Shown: positions 39,793 to 49,040 of the stretch, piece after piece | Layout: each line of letters starts with the position of its first letter | Position numbering within the stretch: position 1 is the first letter of the stretch | Made by a program: the position numbers and the translations under genes | DNA from: Glutamicibacter ardleyensis | GTDB lineage: Bacteria > Actinomycetota > Actinomycetes > Actinomycetales > Micrococcaceae | DNA: 64,000 bases | Direction: 5' to 3' | Assembly (NCBI RefSeq): GCF_014644555.1 | Contig: NZ_BMKX01000009.1 | Span: forward strand, 49,271 to 113,270 | The notes under the pieces: generated by a model | Database searches by the model: none | Told to the model about the DNA's origin: nothing | Seen by the model: the letters and a program-made list of their open reading frames with translations, nothing else

Positions 39793-40500
39793 TTATGCTC
39801 CGGTAGTGGGTGTAGTTTGTGTTCCGGCGCCGCCGCCGACGGGCGCATCGGCTGCGTGGCTAGCGTTTGATAGCCAGGATAGGTCTCCGGCATCGGTGTT
39901 GATCGCGTGGACGGTAGGGCGGTTGGCGCCATAGTGCACGATCGAAATTGATGCAGGGCCCACATTCAGACGCTGGAACATGTCCAGGTGCATGCCCAGT
40001 GCGTCGGCGAGGATCGACTTGATGATATCTCCATGAGCGACCGCCGCCCAGACTGCTCCTGGACCGTGCTCCGCCTCAAAGGCTGCATCGTGACTTCGAA
40101 TGGCGGCCACCGAGCGGGACTGCATGGTGGCCATAGATTCACCACCGGGAAAGGTGACCGCCGATGGTTGGGACTGAACAACCGGCCACAATTTTTCGGT
40201 AGCCAGCTCGCTGAGCATGCGTCCTTGCCATTGGCCGTAGTCGCACTCGGTGAGGTCGTCCTCGGTGGGAGCATAAAGGGTGCCGGGTTGCCGATCGAGG
40301 ATGTACTGCGCGGTTTGCTGACAGCGTTGAAGTGGGCTGGAAACCACCCCGACCAGTGGCACACGCGCGAGGCGCTCGCCGGCTGAAGTTGCCTGTTGCT
40401 GTCCCAGCTCATCGAGGCTCACGCCTGGAGTTCGTCCGGCTAAAAGCCCGGTTGCATTGGCTGTGGTGCGGCCGTGCCGCACGAGGATAACTGTCGCCAT
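39793..40500 (-). CDS. Histidine phosphatase, MSMEG_4193 family
   Basis: A 235-residue phosphatase. VILVRHGRTTANATGLLAGR has the catalytic RHG, SSPLQRCQQTAQYIL and VAHGDIIKSIL the other pocket residues. The family is called a putative phosphomutase. First gene of the three-gene operon. Confidence 0.9.
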   Translation of the reverse strand: MATVILVRHGRTTANATGLLAGRTPGVSLDELGQQQATSAGERLARVPLVGVVSSPLQRCQQTAQYILDRQPGTLYAPTEDDLTECDYGQWQGRMLSELATEKLWPVVQSQPSAVTFPGGESMATMQSRSVAAIRSHDAAFEAEHGPGAVWAAVAHGDIIKSILADALGMHLDMFQRLNVGPASISIVHYGANRPTVHAINTDAGDLSWLSNASHAADAPVGGGAGTQTTPTTGA

Positions 40501-40671
40501 CTACTCAGCCTAGTCATCGGTCGTCGCTGAACCTAGTTCAGAAACTGATTGGCGCTAACAGGCTGCTCAAAAACAGCGAGCTGTTGCCGGATTATAGGCT
40601 TAGTTCGTCGTGCATTCGTGTGAATGATCGATGGCGTATTTGTTTCACCTGGAAAGTTGGAGGTGCACAAG

Positions 40672-41004
40672 ATGTCGAACTCGTCGACTACCACTGAGAA
40701 GTCGACTACCACTGAGAAAAGGGCCCCGATTCACCCCGGCGAAGTGCTGATGTAGGACTTCATCAACGGCTTCGGGATCACCCAGAACAAGCTTGCGGTC
40801 TCGATTGGAGTTCCACCACGCCGTATTAACTAAATAGTGCACGGTAAGCGCGCGATTACCGCTGACACCGCACTTCGACTCGGGCGTTATTTCGGGATCG
40901 ACCCACAATCTTGGCTGAATTTGCAGGCACACTATGAATTGGTACTTGCGGAGGATCGTATTGCTGAAAAACTCGCGGCGATTACTCCGTTGAAGGTCGA
41001 CTGA
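40672..41004 (+). pseudogene. HigA-type antitoxin pseudogene with two nonsense codons
   Basis: The frame codes a HigA-like XRE antitoxin (HPGEVLM-stop-DFINGFGITQNKLAVSIG, PPRRIN-stop-IVHGKRAITADTALRLGRYF, then GIDPQSWLNLQAHYELVLAE). Stops are TAG 40753 and TAA 40831; both correspond to Glu codons changed G-to-T in the family sequence. The N-terminus has an 18-bp tandem duplication (TCGACTACCACTGAGAAG). No toxin gene remains beside it. The rest of 40501-41029 is otherwise empty. Confidence 0.85.
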
Positions 41005-41029
41005 GGGTTCAACGCTGTGGGCCGCACTG

Positions 41030-42109
41030 CTAATTCTTGAAAGATTTCCGCCAGCCTTGGACTGCGTAGCAGATCGTTCCGACGAGCAATGCCGCGAAGA
41101 CCACGGACTGCCAGGAGTAGAGCGACTGCGCGTTGTCTATTGAGACCACAAGCAGCAACGCTACAAGTGCGCTACCGACAGTCCAGCCCAATGCTTCGCG
41201 GCGTGAGCGGAACGAGGTATTGGGCGCGAAGCTGGCTGCGTAGCTCTCCGGCGTGCCGAATTCCGTAGGTAGTGATGCGTCGGCTTCAACGGCGAATGCG
41301 CGGGTTTCGTCGACGATGACACGAATCCGTCGGTCGCTAAGGTCATCACGAAGTCGGAGGTTTTCCTGAAGTTGGCGGATCCATTCCTCGTGTGTTGCTA
41401 CTCCAAGCTTCGGTGTGGTCGACCGAGAACCCGGAGAATTGCGCTTTGAAAACTTCTCGATGAGGTAGTAAAAGAGCGCATACATCGGTACCGGAGCCAG
41501 ATACCAAAGAACGGATGCTGTGCCCGGGGACCCCTGAAGGGCAATGGCGAGCCCGCCGAGGGCAATCCCGGCGACGGCGAAGATCGTCGCAGTCCAGGCC
41601 ATTGCCTTAAGGCGAGTAAATTTCCGCACTGCAAGATTCCAGAACTGCACTATGCCTACGGAAATAGTCGTGAAGAAGAACGGAAGTCCAAGCATTGCCC
41701 AGCTCAGTTTTGTTGTCCATCCATCATCGATAAGGACCACGATGGTCACGACCACGCTGAGCAGGGCTGCGCTAAAGCAGATTGTTTGGGTGAGCTGCTT
41801 GAAGGAATACAGCGGGTACCGGTCCTGAGTAGGAGTTCCGGATTGTTGCCAATGTTCCTGCTGTTCTTTGGCCCAAAGCTTTGGGTCCCCAAACAGATCT
41901 TCTGCCGGTTCCTGCGCTTCGTTGAGTACTGGAAGCAGGTCGACGAAGGCTTGTTTCGCAGCTGAAATTTTGACGCCATCGAGCATCAGTCGACCTGCAG
42001 CGGTTCGAACCCAGTTAACGTCGTCTTCCTGGCCGCGGGCGGCATGAAACTCTTTGATGAGTTTGGTGAGATCAATGTCGGTGTCCGATTCTGCGGAGTT
42101 CTGAGTCAT
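41030..42109 (-). CDS. Polytopic membrane protein cotranscribed with PadR
   Basis: A 359-residue protein with an N-terminal cytoplasmic region of about 100 residues (IKEFHAARGQEDDVNWVRTA) and about six helices (ICFSAALLSVVVTIVVLI, LSWAMLGLPFFFTTIS, IFAVAGIALGGLAIAL, LAPVPMYALFYYLI, VGSALVALLLVVS, SVVFAALLVGTICYAV). It overlaps the PadR gene by 4 bp. PadR-membrane pairs often respond to envelope stress; no specific family is recognised. Confidence 0.75.
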   Translation of the reverse strand: MTQNSAESDTDIDLTKLIKEFHAARGQEDDVNWVRTAAGRLMLDGVKISAAKQAFVDLLPVLNEAQEPAEDLFGDPKLWAKEQQEHWQQSGTPTQDRYPLYSFKQLTQTICFSAALLSVVVTIVVLIDDGWTTKLSWAMLGLPFFFTTISVGIVQFWNLAVRKFTRLKAMAWTATIFAVAGIALGGLAIALQGSPGTASVLWYLAPVPMYALFYYLIEKFSKRNSPGSRSTTPKLGVATHEEWIRQLQENLRLRDDLSDRRIRVIVDETRAFAVEADASLPTEFGTPESYAASFAPNTSFRSRREALGWTVGSALVALLLVVSIDNAQSLYSWQSVVFAALLVGTICYAVQGWRKSFKN

Positions 42110-42483
42110 GGCTTCATTCCTTGTGGGTCCGAGTCGTTATCAGTATCTGGTTTCTGCGCGCCGAGAGAGTTGGCTAGAGCATGCCAGGCGCGACGTTCTT
42201 CGTGGAGCCTTGAATGTCCGTGCGGTGTCAACGCATAGTTGCGTTTTCCGGGACCATTTTGTCCTTGCTCCCATTGCGCGATGACGGCGCCGTCGTTTTC
42301 CAGACCGGTCAGTAGCGGATAGAGGGATCCTCCCTTGGGTCGCCCAAATCCAAGCTCATTGACGGCTTGCGCAATCCCGTAACCGTGCAGTGCCCCGTTT
42401 TCAAGACTGGCGAGAACTGCCGTTCCCAATGCGGCACGGGTCCAGGTTGCGGGCCATACCGATTTCACCTCATCGTCGCTCAT
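42106..42483 (-). CDS. PadR family regulator
   Basis: A 125-residue regulator with the PadR winged-helix signature (LGTAVLASLENGALHGYGIA, GGSLYPLLTGLENDGAVIAQ, GKRNYALTPHG). Its promoter has operator-like repeats. It heads an operon with the membrane gene. The -10 lies 7 nt upstream of the start. Confidence 0.9.
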   Translation of the reverse strand: MSDDEVKSVWPATWTRAALGTAVLASLENGALHGYGIAQAVNELGFGRPKGGSLYPLLTGLENDGAVIAQWEQGQNGPGKRNYALTPHGHSRLHEERRAWHALANSLGAQKPDTDNDSDPQGMKP

Positions 42484-42520
42484 GTATCTAAGTATAAGTT
42501 GTATCTAGATATTTAATCAA
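42484..42520 (-). promoter_or_regulatory. PadR promoter and candidate operator
   Basis: Minus-strand TTGATT (42520-42515) and TATACT (42496-42491) are 18 bp apart; TATCTAGATA palindrome sits in the spacer and a second GTATCTA overlaps the start region. The rest of 42521-42832 shows nothing definite. Confidence 0.65.
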
Positions 42521-42832
42521 GACCTTTTGTCCGGCTGGGCGCAAGAACGATCTTGAACCCAAGTTGCCTCATCGTTGACTGTGCAGAACTGCATTTATCG
42601 GAAGTGAAGGAGAAACTGAGATGAACTGTCATTTTCAGTTGGGGGCCGTATGAATGTCAGCATTTACTACTGAGGCAGGGCTCCGCGCAGGTAGCGGGAA
42701 CCACCATCGGGACAACGACTAATTCGAAATTCCCCCGTACCCCGGAAGGACTGTAGATGGATCACCCGTGACTGCCCTCGCTGCATGCACGTTTCTCTCG
42801 TGCCTCCGGCGTCGATTGATAGGATTCTGAGC

Positions 42833-43351
42833 ATGCGCAGCTCACGAACCATCACACTTCGTTCCCGTTCCGAAGATGACTTCGACGTCTTGTTCCAAAT
42901 CGCCGACGATTTGACCACGTGGGAGGAACGCAGCGAGGCAACTCCTGCTCCGCTAAATCGAGACACCTACAAGGCCCGGCTGGCGCAGCTTGATGCCGAT
43001 AATTCAGACAAAAGTGTGCGTTTCATGATTGATGTGGACGGTGCCGCAGTCGGAAGTGTTTCACTCTTCGAATTCGACGATCTAGCCCGCCACGCCGAGG
43101 TTGGTATCGCCCTGGTGCCCGAAGCCCGTGGAAAGGGCATCGGGACCGCAGCCATCTAGCAGATCGTCGAGTTCGCCTTCATACGCTGCAACTTGCGCCG
43201 CGTCCATCTGCAGGTGATCGAATCCAACACGGGCGCCATTCGTGTGTATGAGAAGGCAGGTTTCGTGATCGAGGGTCGTCAGCGCCAACATGCCTGGGTG
43301 CGCGGAAAATACGAGGATATCGTCATCATGGGAATCCTCCGCTCGAAGTAA
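42833..43351 (+). pseudogene. GNAT acetyltransferase interrupted by a nonsense codon
   Basis: The frame has a GNAT core (LRSRSEDDFDVLFQIADDLT, GIALVPEARGKGIGTAAI), then TAG at 43157, then continues in frame with QIVEFAFIRCNLRRVHLQVI and VYEKAGFVIEGRQR to the TAA at 43351. A single base change restores it, so it is a recent pseudogene or (less likely) a read-through. Confidence 0.8.
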
Positions 43352-43461
43352 GACTTCGCGGAGTTGCAGAAGAACGTACTCTTTTGAACCGAACGTCCGC
43401 GAGGGGAACCTGCACGGGAGTTGTTTTGAGTTCCTTGACGCGAACCCGGCACTATAGACGA

Positions 43462-43833
43462 ATGAAGATTGAATTAACTCGTTTCCGAGTCCGCGAGAAC
43501 GCGCAAAGCATCGTCGATGAGTGGATGCAATTCCTGAACTCAAATGCTGCCGCAGTTCGCGAAACGCTTGAGCCTGAGCAGATGTACGTTGAGACGATCT
43601 TTTCGGAGACGATCGATGGAGTCGACTACTTGTATTGGTACAGCGTCCAAGGCGAAGACGGTGCTGGTGTTGCGCAATCGGATCATTGGCTTGATGAAAA
43701 GCACATACAGTTCTGGCGCGCTTGTATTGACGACACTTTTCCAGCGGAAGATCTCACGCCTCGTATCACGATGATTCCAGAACGCGTTGAAGCAGCCATG
43801 AAGCCGCTCACGACCAGTGCGGAGAAGAATTAA
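43462..43833 (+). CDS. DUF6176 family protein
   Basis: A 123-residue protein. ELTRFRVRENAQSIVDEWMQ, MYVETIFSETIDGVDYLYWY and DHWLDEKHIQFWRACID match DUF6176. Function unknown, likely a dimeric ferredoxin-like fold. ATG 43462 is chosen over an upstream GTG-type extension. No partner adjacent. Confidence 0.8.
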   Translation: MKIELTRFRVRENAQSIVDEWMQFLNSNAAAVRETLEPEQMYVETIFSETIDGVDYLYWYSVQGEDGAGVAQSDHWLDEKHIQFWRACIDDTFPAEDLTPRITMIPERVEAAMKPLTTSAEKN

Positions 43834-43921
43834 GGAGTTCTAGCGTCAGCGCTCAAAGCCTGCTCCCTGTCTCGTGCCCACACCCGTTGAGGGGCAGTGC
43901 TAAGGAACGAGAAGCTAGAGC

Positions 43922-44203
43922 CTAGACATCGAAGTTGAACCGAATGTCTTTGGGCATAATGTGAACCGCACTAAAGTTCGGGGTCCCCACAATTTGATGC
44001 ACCACATCGGCGGGAACAATGAACGTATCACCGGTGTTGAGGATGTGAACTGCGTCTGGGAAGCTCAGCTCGCAGCTGCCCTCGGTCATTACAAGCGCTG
44101 ATTCGTGTGAAGCGCTGTGCGTCGGGAACGCGGTGCCGTCGGTACCGATCATCTGCTTGGTGATCAGTACCGAGCCTTCTTTGAGCGGAATACTTTTCTT
44201 CAT
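43922..44203 (-). CDS. Cupin domain protein
   Basis: A 93-residue cupin. HESALVMTEGSCELSFPDAVH and LNTGDTFIVPADVVHQIV give the two cupin motifs. ATG 44203 (MKKSIPL) is chosen, with AAAGGATG upstream. It may bind metal or be an enzyme accessory. Lies downstream of a small hypothetical gene on the same strand. Confidence 0.85.
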   Translation of the reverse strand: MKKSIPLKEGSVLITKQMIGTDGTAFPTHSASHESALVMTEGSCELSFPDAVHILNTGDTFIVPADVVHQIVGTPNFSAVHIMPKDIRFNFDV

Positions 44204-44231
44204 GGATTCATCCTTTGGGGTATGCGCAGTT

Positions 44232-44459
44232 CTAATTTTGGTGGTGTGCGGTATCGGCGGACTTGAGTGATGCATAAGCAGCGCTATAGGCCTCACAACC
44301 ATCGGCTGGCACCGCATAGTTCTTAGTGATCGAGCGTAGCTGGTCGAAGCGCTGTGTGCTCGATTCGGTATTGGGTGATTGTGCTAGTTGCGCGGTCAGA
44401 TTATGGACTCGGGCCAGAATTGGGGTGAGTTGCACGGCGGTGGCGAGTTGATTTTTCAT
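44232..44459 (-). CDS. Small hypothetical protein next to cupin
   Basis: A 75-residue soluble protein (LATAVQLTPILARVHNLTAQ, KNYAVPADGCEAYSAAYASL). No known family. The start ATG 44459 has an AAAGGAGAAAAC just before it. Probably cotranscribed with the cupin gene. Confidence 0.65.
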   Translation of the reverse strand: MKNQLATAVQLTPILARVHNLTAQLAQSPNTESSTQRFDQLRSITKNYAVPADGCEAYSAAYASLKSADTAHHQN

Positions 44460-44553
44460 GGTGTTTTCTCCTTTACCGGTTGATCTTGAGATCAGCATAC
44501 GGAGCAGGCCCGGACAAGTCCTTGACGGGGGTCAACCAGCGTCTGAGTGGCAT

Positions 44554-45117
44554 ATGGTTGAGCTCATGGGGATAGATACTCTGATTTGGTTGAACGCAGT
44601 CGCGATCCTGCCGTTATCGATCATTGGATCGTTGCTGCATTTCGCTTACGACTGGTCCGGGCATCACCGGGTGGTTGCCGTGTTCGCTGCGGTCAACGAA
44701 AGTTATTGGGAACATATCAAGATTGCGTTCTGGCCGGTGTTGTTATGGTTTGTCGCGCTTTTTGCCATGGGTGGATGGCAGATGCCAGGTTTTGTTCCGG
44801 CCGCGACCATCGCACTCTATTCGGTGCCGGTCAGCATGATCTCGATCGTTTTTGGGTACAAGGCGATCGCACGGAAAAACATTCTATGGATCGATATCCT
44901 CTCGTTTTTCGTAACCGTCGCAGTCGCGCTGCTGATTTTCGCGCTGACCGCCACCGAACTCGCCGCTGGTAGGTGGAGTATCGCCTTGAGCATGGTCTTC
45001 CTGATGATCCTTGGTATTGCCTTTGCACGGTTTACGCACCGCCCGCCAGCGGAGCCGGACTTTTTTATCGACCCACTTAATAAGCGATATGGTTTGGAAG
45101 CCCACCCGGATAACTAG
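44554..45117 (+). CDS. DUF6512-like membrane protein
   Basis: About 187 residues. LLHFAYDWSGHHRVVAVFAA and VNESYWEHIKIAFWPVLLW are strongly typical of DUF6512. Several membrane helices follow. Function unknown. ATG 44554 (MVELMG) chosen over 44458, as the earlier part lacks homology; ATG 44566 is another option. Confidence 0.75.
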   Translation: MVELMGIDTLIWLNAVAILPLSIIGSLLHFAYDWSGHHRVVAVFAAVNESYWEHIKIAFWPVLLWFVALFAMGGWQMPGFVPAATIALYSVPVSMISIVFGYKAIARKNILWIDILSFFVTVAVALLIFALTATELAAGRWSIALSMVFLMILGIAFARFTHRPPAEPDFFIDPLNKRYGLEAHPDN

Positions 45118-45146
45118 CGCAGTGCGTGCAGAAAAAGTAGTCGTGA

Positions 45147-45686
45147 ATGAGGACCTCGCCCGATAACATCTTGTTGCGCTTGCCAGAGGCCCAAGAACAA
45201 CAAATTCGCGAGGTGTTTGTAGCATTGGAAGCGCGTGGGTTTCCTGCACAACAACAGACTCCGCATATCACCATCACCTCTTCCCCGGCCATGGCTGAAG
45301 AGGCGGTGCACTGTGCTGCACGGTTACTTCCCAGCCTGATTCCGGCACGCCTAGAGCGTGTAGGCACGGTAATTTTTGGGACGAAGCGCAAACAAACCGT
45401 CGCTTGGTTACTCGAAACCTCCGCTGAATTGGAAGCTGCGGCGCGCGAGATTAGTGCGCTGAACCCGGATGGTCGAGGGCACAGATGGACTCCACACCTG
45501 ACCATGGGCCTGCGCTTGCCACGCGAGATCCTGCCCGAGTATATTCGCGCATTAGATGAGCTGACCCCAGCGTCGCTCAAGGAGCTCACCGCTATTCGCG
45601 CCGCATTGTGGAAGCCGCGAAGTCAAGAACTCACAGTGCTCGCCGACGCGAGTAGCTACCAAGAGGCGAAATTACCCAAGGATTAA
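45147..45686 (+). CDS. 2'-5' RNA ligase family protein
   Basis: A 179-residue 2H-phosphoesterase-type protein. The two HxT motifs are TPHITITSSP near residue 45 and PHLTMGLRLP near 115. These enzymes hydrolyse or ligate 2',5' or 2',3'-cyclic phosphodiesters. Starts ATG 45147. Confidence 0.85.
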   Translation: MRTSPDNILLRLPEAQEQQIREVFVALEARGFPAQQQTPHITITSSPAMAEEAVHCAARLLPSLIPARLERVGTVIFGTKRKQTVAWLLETSAELEAAAREISALNPDGRGHRWTPHLTMGLRLPREILPEYIRALDELTPASLKELTAIRAALWKPRSQELTVLADASSYQEAKLPKD

Positions 45687-45709
45687 TAGTTGTTGACCTA
45701 AGGAAGCAG

Positions 45710-46555
45710 ATGACCGATAGAACGTGGACACAGGTTGGCGACGGGGTATACCAGCGTAGGTATGATCCACTGGATGTTTCGGTGGGTCTGGTCATTGGGC
45801 CGTGCGGGGCGACGGTGATTGATACGCGCAATAACCCTGCCGAGGCACAAGAGATCATGAACGACGTGGCACAGCAGTTTGCGGTGCCGATTGTCGCGGT
45901 AATCAATACTCACGCGCACTATGATCACAGCTTCGGCAACCAGCTGTTCGCTCACGCGGGTATCCCCATTTACGGTCACCATCTGATTGCACAGCATTTT
46001 GAAAACTTTGAGCGGCCCCGCTTGCTAAGGCTCCAGCTGGATCCTGAATCAGAACCGGATAAAAGCTGGGCCGAGGTGGTACTGACACCGCCAAGTGTGC
46101 CAATTGCTAAACCAGCCACGGTTGACCTCGGAGGCCGGGAGCTGAAGCTGATTCCATTGGACCCCGGGCATACGCAGAGCGACTTAGCGATATTCATTCC
46201 TGACGCGGGAATCTGGTTCCTTGGCGACATTATCGAGGAGTCAGGCCCGCCGATGTTCGGGTCTGGATCTTTTCCGTTGGGCTGGCCTAAGGTCTTACGC
46301 TCCCTACTGAAATTGATCGACCCACAGCACGTGCTGATTCCCGGGCACGGGCAAGCGGTGGACCGCGCGTTTGTGAGCGGGCAGTTGGCTAGGTTCGAAG
46401 AGTTGGCGCAAACTTTGCGAACTGCGCATGCCGCTTCGGTAGCCGTGGATAAGATCCAATATTCTGCGCAGTTGCTTGCGTTGTGGCCAGTTGAATTCCT
46501 CCGCGAAGCCGCGGTGGATGGATATGCGCAGCTTCCGGAGCACGGCGCATCGTAA
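45710..46555 (+). CDS. MBL fold metallo-hydrolase
   Basis: A 281-residue metallo-beta-lactamase-fold enzyme. Zinc ligands INTHAHYDHSFGN, DPGHTQSD, FLGDII and PGHGQ are all present. Substrate unknown; AAGGAAGC ribosome-binding site before ATG 45710. It follows the RNA-ligase-like gene by 23 bp and may be cotranscribed. Confidence 0.92.
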   Translation: MTDRTWTQVGDGVYQRRYDPLDVSVGLVIGPCGATVIDTRNNPAEAQEIMNDVAQQFAVPIVAVINTHAHYDHSFGNQLFAHAGIPIYGHHLIAQHFENFERPRLLRLQLDPESEPDKSWAEVVLTPPSVPIAKPATVDLGGRELKLIPLDPGHTQSDLAIFIPDAGIWFLGDIIEESGPPMFGSGSFPLGWPKVLRSLLKLIDPQHVLIPGHGQAVDRAFVSGQLARFEELAQTLRTAHAASVAVDKIQYSAQLLALWPVEFLREAAVDGYAQLPEHGAS

Positions 46556-46679
46556 AGTACCGCGCGGTGCTTCTGGGGCGTAAATGGTGGCTTATCGTGC
46601 GGAAGCCTGGTGAAGGCGACCGGAACTTTGAGCCCTGCTGCCCCGGTGTGACAACGCGACGTTCTAGGCCCGAAGCGGC

Positions 46680-47567
46680 CTAGGGATTGAGTTGAGCAGC
46701 TGCAGCTTTGAGATGCTCCGCATTTCCGGTCTGCAATGCGAAAAGGCCATAATCAACGGCGGCGGTACTGAAAAGCTCGACACAGTGCTCGGCTATGAGC
46801 GGGCCGACCACACCGCCTTGAGCGACGTATCGGTCCACGGTGGCATTAAACGCTGTTGCAGAAACACTGGCGTGGTGGAAGACAAAATCTCGGGCCGGGT
46901 CGCCGATGGCCGCGGTGGTCCAATCAAGGATGCTGTCGATGCGCTCGCCGGTCATCAGCTGGTGCGCGGGATAAATTTCTCCATGCGTCAGTGTGGTGTG
47001 CTCGGGCCAATACCGGTCATCGGCTAACCATCGGCTCCAACGCTCCTGTAGCTCTGCGGACACCTCAAATTCCTTCACGACCCGGGTGATGTCCTCGCGT
47101 TTTTGTTGGCGCACGGAACTGGGAGTGAAAACTTCAATGCCGCTGTCGATGACCTCCGTTGGATCCACCGCATGTAATTGGGCAAGAAAATCTGCCAGTG
47201 AATGCGCATACTCGCGGGATTCGAGCGCAAAATGCCACTGCGGTTGGCCCTCCTCGGTAAGCGTGAGACCTGGTTCTCCCGGCAAAAGCGGGTAGGCGAT
47301 CAACGTGTCGCTATGGATTTTCCAGTCGGGAATTGCCACGTCCAGGTGCGGGGCAAGCCGCCGAAGCAATCTGCCTTCTATGGCGGCACGTTCGGTCACG
47401 TCGGGCCGACGTGGAATTCGCAGCACCCAAGAATCGCCGGTATTTGTGGTGCCGATGGCGACTTGGAAATCCAAGCCAAGCTCGTTGATGGTGAGACTGT
47501 GCGGATCCAGTTCTAGCCCATGCTTTTCAGCCAGTGCGCAGATCTCATCAATCGCAGAATCTTCCAT
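46680..47567 (-). CDS. Macrolide 2'-phosphotransferase-like (APH fold)
   Basis: A 295-residue kinase-fold protein. WVLRIPRRPDVTERAAIE, LTHGEIYPAHQL (catalytic HGD changed to HGE) and SILDWTTAAIGDPARDF are like Mph macrolide kinases. The HGE rather than HGD change is worth noting. Resistance cannot be claimed from sequence. ATG 47567 (MEDSAID) is chosen. Confidence 0.8.
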   Translation of the reverse strand: MEDSAIDEICALAEKHGLELDPHSLTINELGLDFQVAIGTTNTGDSWVLRIPRRPDVTERAAIEGRLLRRLAPHLDVAIPDWKIHSDTLIAYPLLPGEPGLTLTEEGQPQWHFALESREYAHSLADFLAQLHAVDPTEVIDSGIEVFTPSSVRQQKREDITRVVKEFEVSAELQERWSRWLADDRYWPEHTTLTHGEIYPAHQLMTGERIDSILDWTTAAIGDPARDFVFHHASVSATAFNATVDRYVAQGGVVGPLIAEHCVELFSTAAVDYGLFALQTGNAEHLKAAAAQLNP

Positions 47568-47737
47568 GATTCTAGCTTTGCCGGTTGCACCCGAAAAGTA
47601 CAGAGCCAAGCCAGATGAGCCGAGCATACCGCCGGTGCCTGATCGGGGGTGGCCTACCGCAGCGCCGTCCGGGACTCCTCCGATGGAAGTCGACACGTTC
47701 CAAGAGTTTCATTCGGCAGTGGGTTTAAGGTGAAGAT

Positions 47738-48322
47738 ATGACACATATTGCTGGACTGACAGAACTACTAGCCACGCTCAATGCAGGTGAAGTGATTCCC
47801 GGCGGATCCGCGCACCACGAGGCAATGCACGCGACGAGCCAGGAAGCCTTGCGGATCACCGCACAGCTCAACGGTAGCTACCAGAGCCCCGAACAAGTCC
47901 GCGCGTTACTGAGCGAACTGACCGGAACAAAGGTGCCCGATTCGATGCAACTCTTCCCGCCCTTTAGCGCGGACTTCGGCAAAAACATCAGCTTTGGTCC
48001 AGAGGTCTTCATCAACAGTGGGTGCCGTTTCCAAGACCAGGGCGGCATTAGCATCGGTGCGGGCTCACTGATCGGACACAACGCGGTGATCACCACCTTG
48101 AACCATGACATGGTGCCTAGCCGCCGCGCCGACATGCACCCGGCCAATGTAGTGATTGGCAAAGGTGTCTGGTTCGGTGCGAACGTGACAGTGCTTCCGG
48201 GGATCAGCATCGGTGATGGGGCCGTGGTGGGTGCCGGCGCAGTAGTCACCAAGGACGTTGCCCCAAATACGGTGGTGGTCGGCGTGCCCGCAAAGCAGGT
48301 CGCGACGGTTCCACTGGACTAA
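47738..48322 (+). CDS. Sugar O-acetyltransferase, hexapeptide repeat
   Basis: A 194-residue left-handed beta-helix acetyltransferase of the maltose/galactoside type. [33 protein letters not shown] (catalytic His) and [16 protein letters not shown] are typical. Starts ATG 47738. Confidence 0.92.
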   Translation: MTHIAGLTELLATLNAGEVIPGGSAHHEAMHATSQEALRITAQLNGSYQSPEQVRALLSELTGTKVPDSMQLFPPFSADFGKNISFGPEVFINSGCRFQDQGGISIGAGSLIGHNAVITTLNHDMVPSRRADMHPANVVIGKGVWFGANVTVLPGISIGDGAVVGAGAVVTKDVAPNTVVVGVPAKQVATVPLD

Positions 48323-48330
48323 TCCGGTAG

Positions 48331-48912
48331 TTAGCCGGCAGGCTGGCGAAGTATTTTTGCCGTATGAGCCATGAGGCGCAGGTATCTGGCGCCCACAAAA
48401 AGGTGCAGTATCGCGCCGATGCCAAGGATGTAGAGACCCGGGGTGAATAGCCAGAACAGTTCCTCGATGCGCCCAAAAGCCACAGCGGCTAAACCCAACA
48501 TCATAATTGCAGTGCGAATCTTCCCCAGCTTGCTTGACTCGGGTGGGGCGGAGAGCCGCAAGGCGAAGTAGGTGCACAACAAGAACAGATCGGTGACGAA
48601 GATGGCCAAGCCGATCCACAAAGGAACTAAGCCGCCAAAGACTAAACACACGGCAATCGCGACGATCCCGAGCCTGTCGGCAATCGGGTCAAGCAGGACA
48701 CCGACGTGGGAAACCTGGTTAAACTTTCGTGCGATGAACCCATCGATCCAGTCGCTGAGCCCAAACGCGAGCAATAAGAAAGCGGTGGCTACCGGCGCGG
48801 AATCGGTCAGGAGGTAGTAGCAGATCGGCACGACCAGCAGGAATCTGAGCACCGTGATGGCGTTGGGTATGGTGGCCCAATCGTGCTTGTCTGCGGCCGG
48901 GCTAGTCATCAC
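48331..48912 (-). CDS. CDP-alcohol phosphatidyltransferase
   Basis: A 193-residue membrane enzyme. The family motif is complete: SDWIDGFIARKF, then GVLLDPIADR (D-x2-DG-x2-AR-x8-G-x3-D-x3-D). Makes phosphatidylglycerol-phosphate-type or cardiolipin-type lipids. Its stop is 8 bp past the convergent acetyltransferase stop. Confidence 0.9.
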   Translation of the reverse strand: MMTSPAADKHDWATIPNAITVLRFLLVVPICYYLLTDSAPVATAFLLLAFGLSDWIDGFIARKFNQVSHVGVLLDPIADRLGIVAIAVCLVFGGLVPLWIGLAIFVTDLFLLCTYFALRLSAPPESSKLGKIRTAIMMLGLAAVAFGRIEELFWLFTPGLYILGIGAILHLFVGARYLRLMAHTAKILRQPAG

Positions 48913-49040
48913 GCTCTCCTTATCTCCTATGTTGAACGATGTCGCACCTTTGCTTCGATATCAAGAGGCAAAGGCAGATCCGACAAAAATAACCCGCTGG
49001 TAGGCTGAGCGTGTTCCCTAAAAAGTCCGAGGAGGACTCC

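Noticed and set aside
43922-43950. RFNFDV-stop at the cupin C-terminus as a further ychF-end copy
   Set aside because: It lies on the minus strand, belongs to an intact cupin frame and lacks the arm and core DNA similarity.
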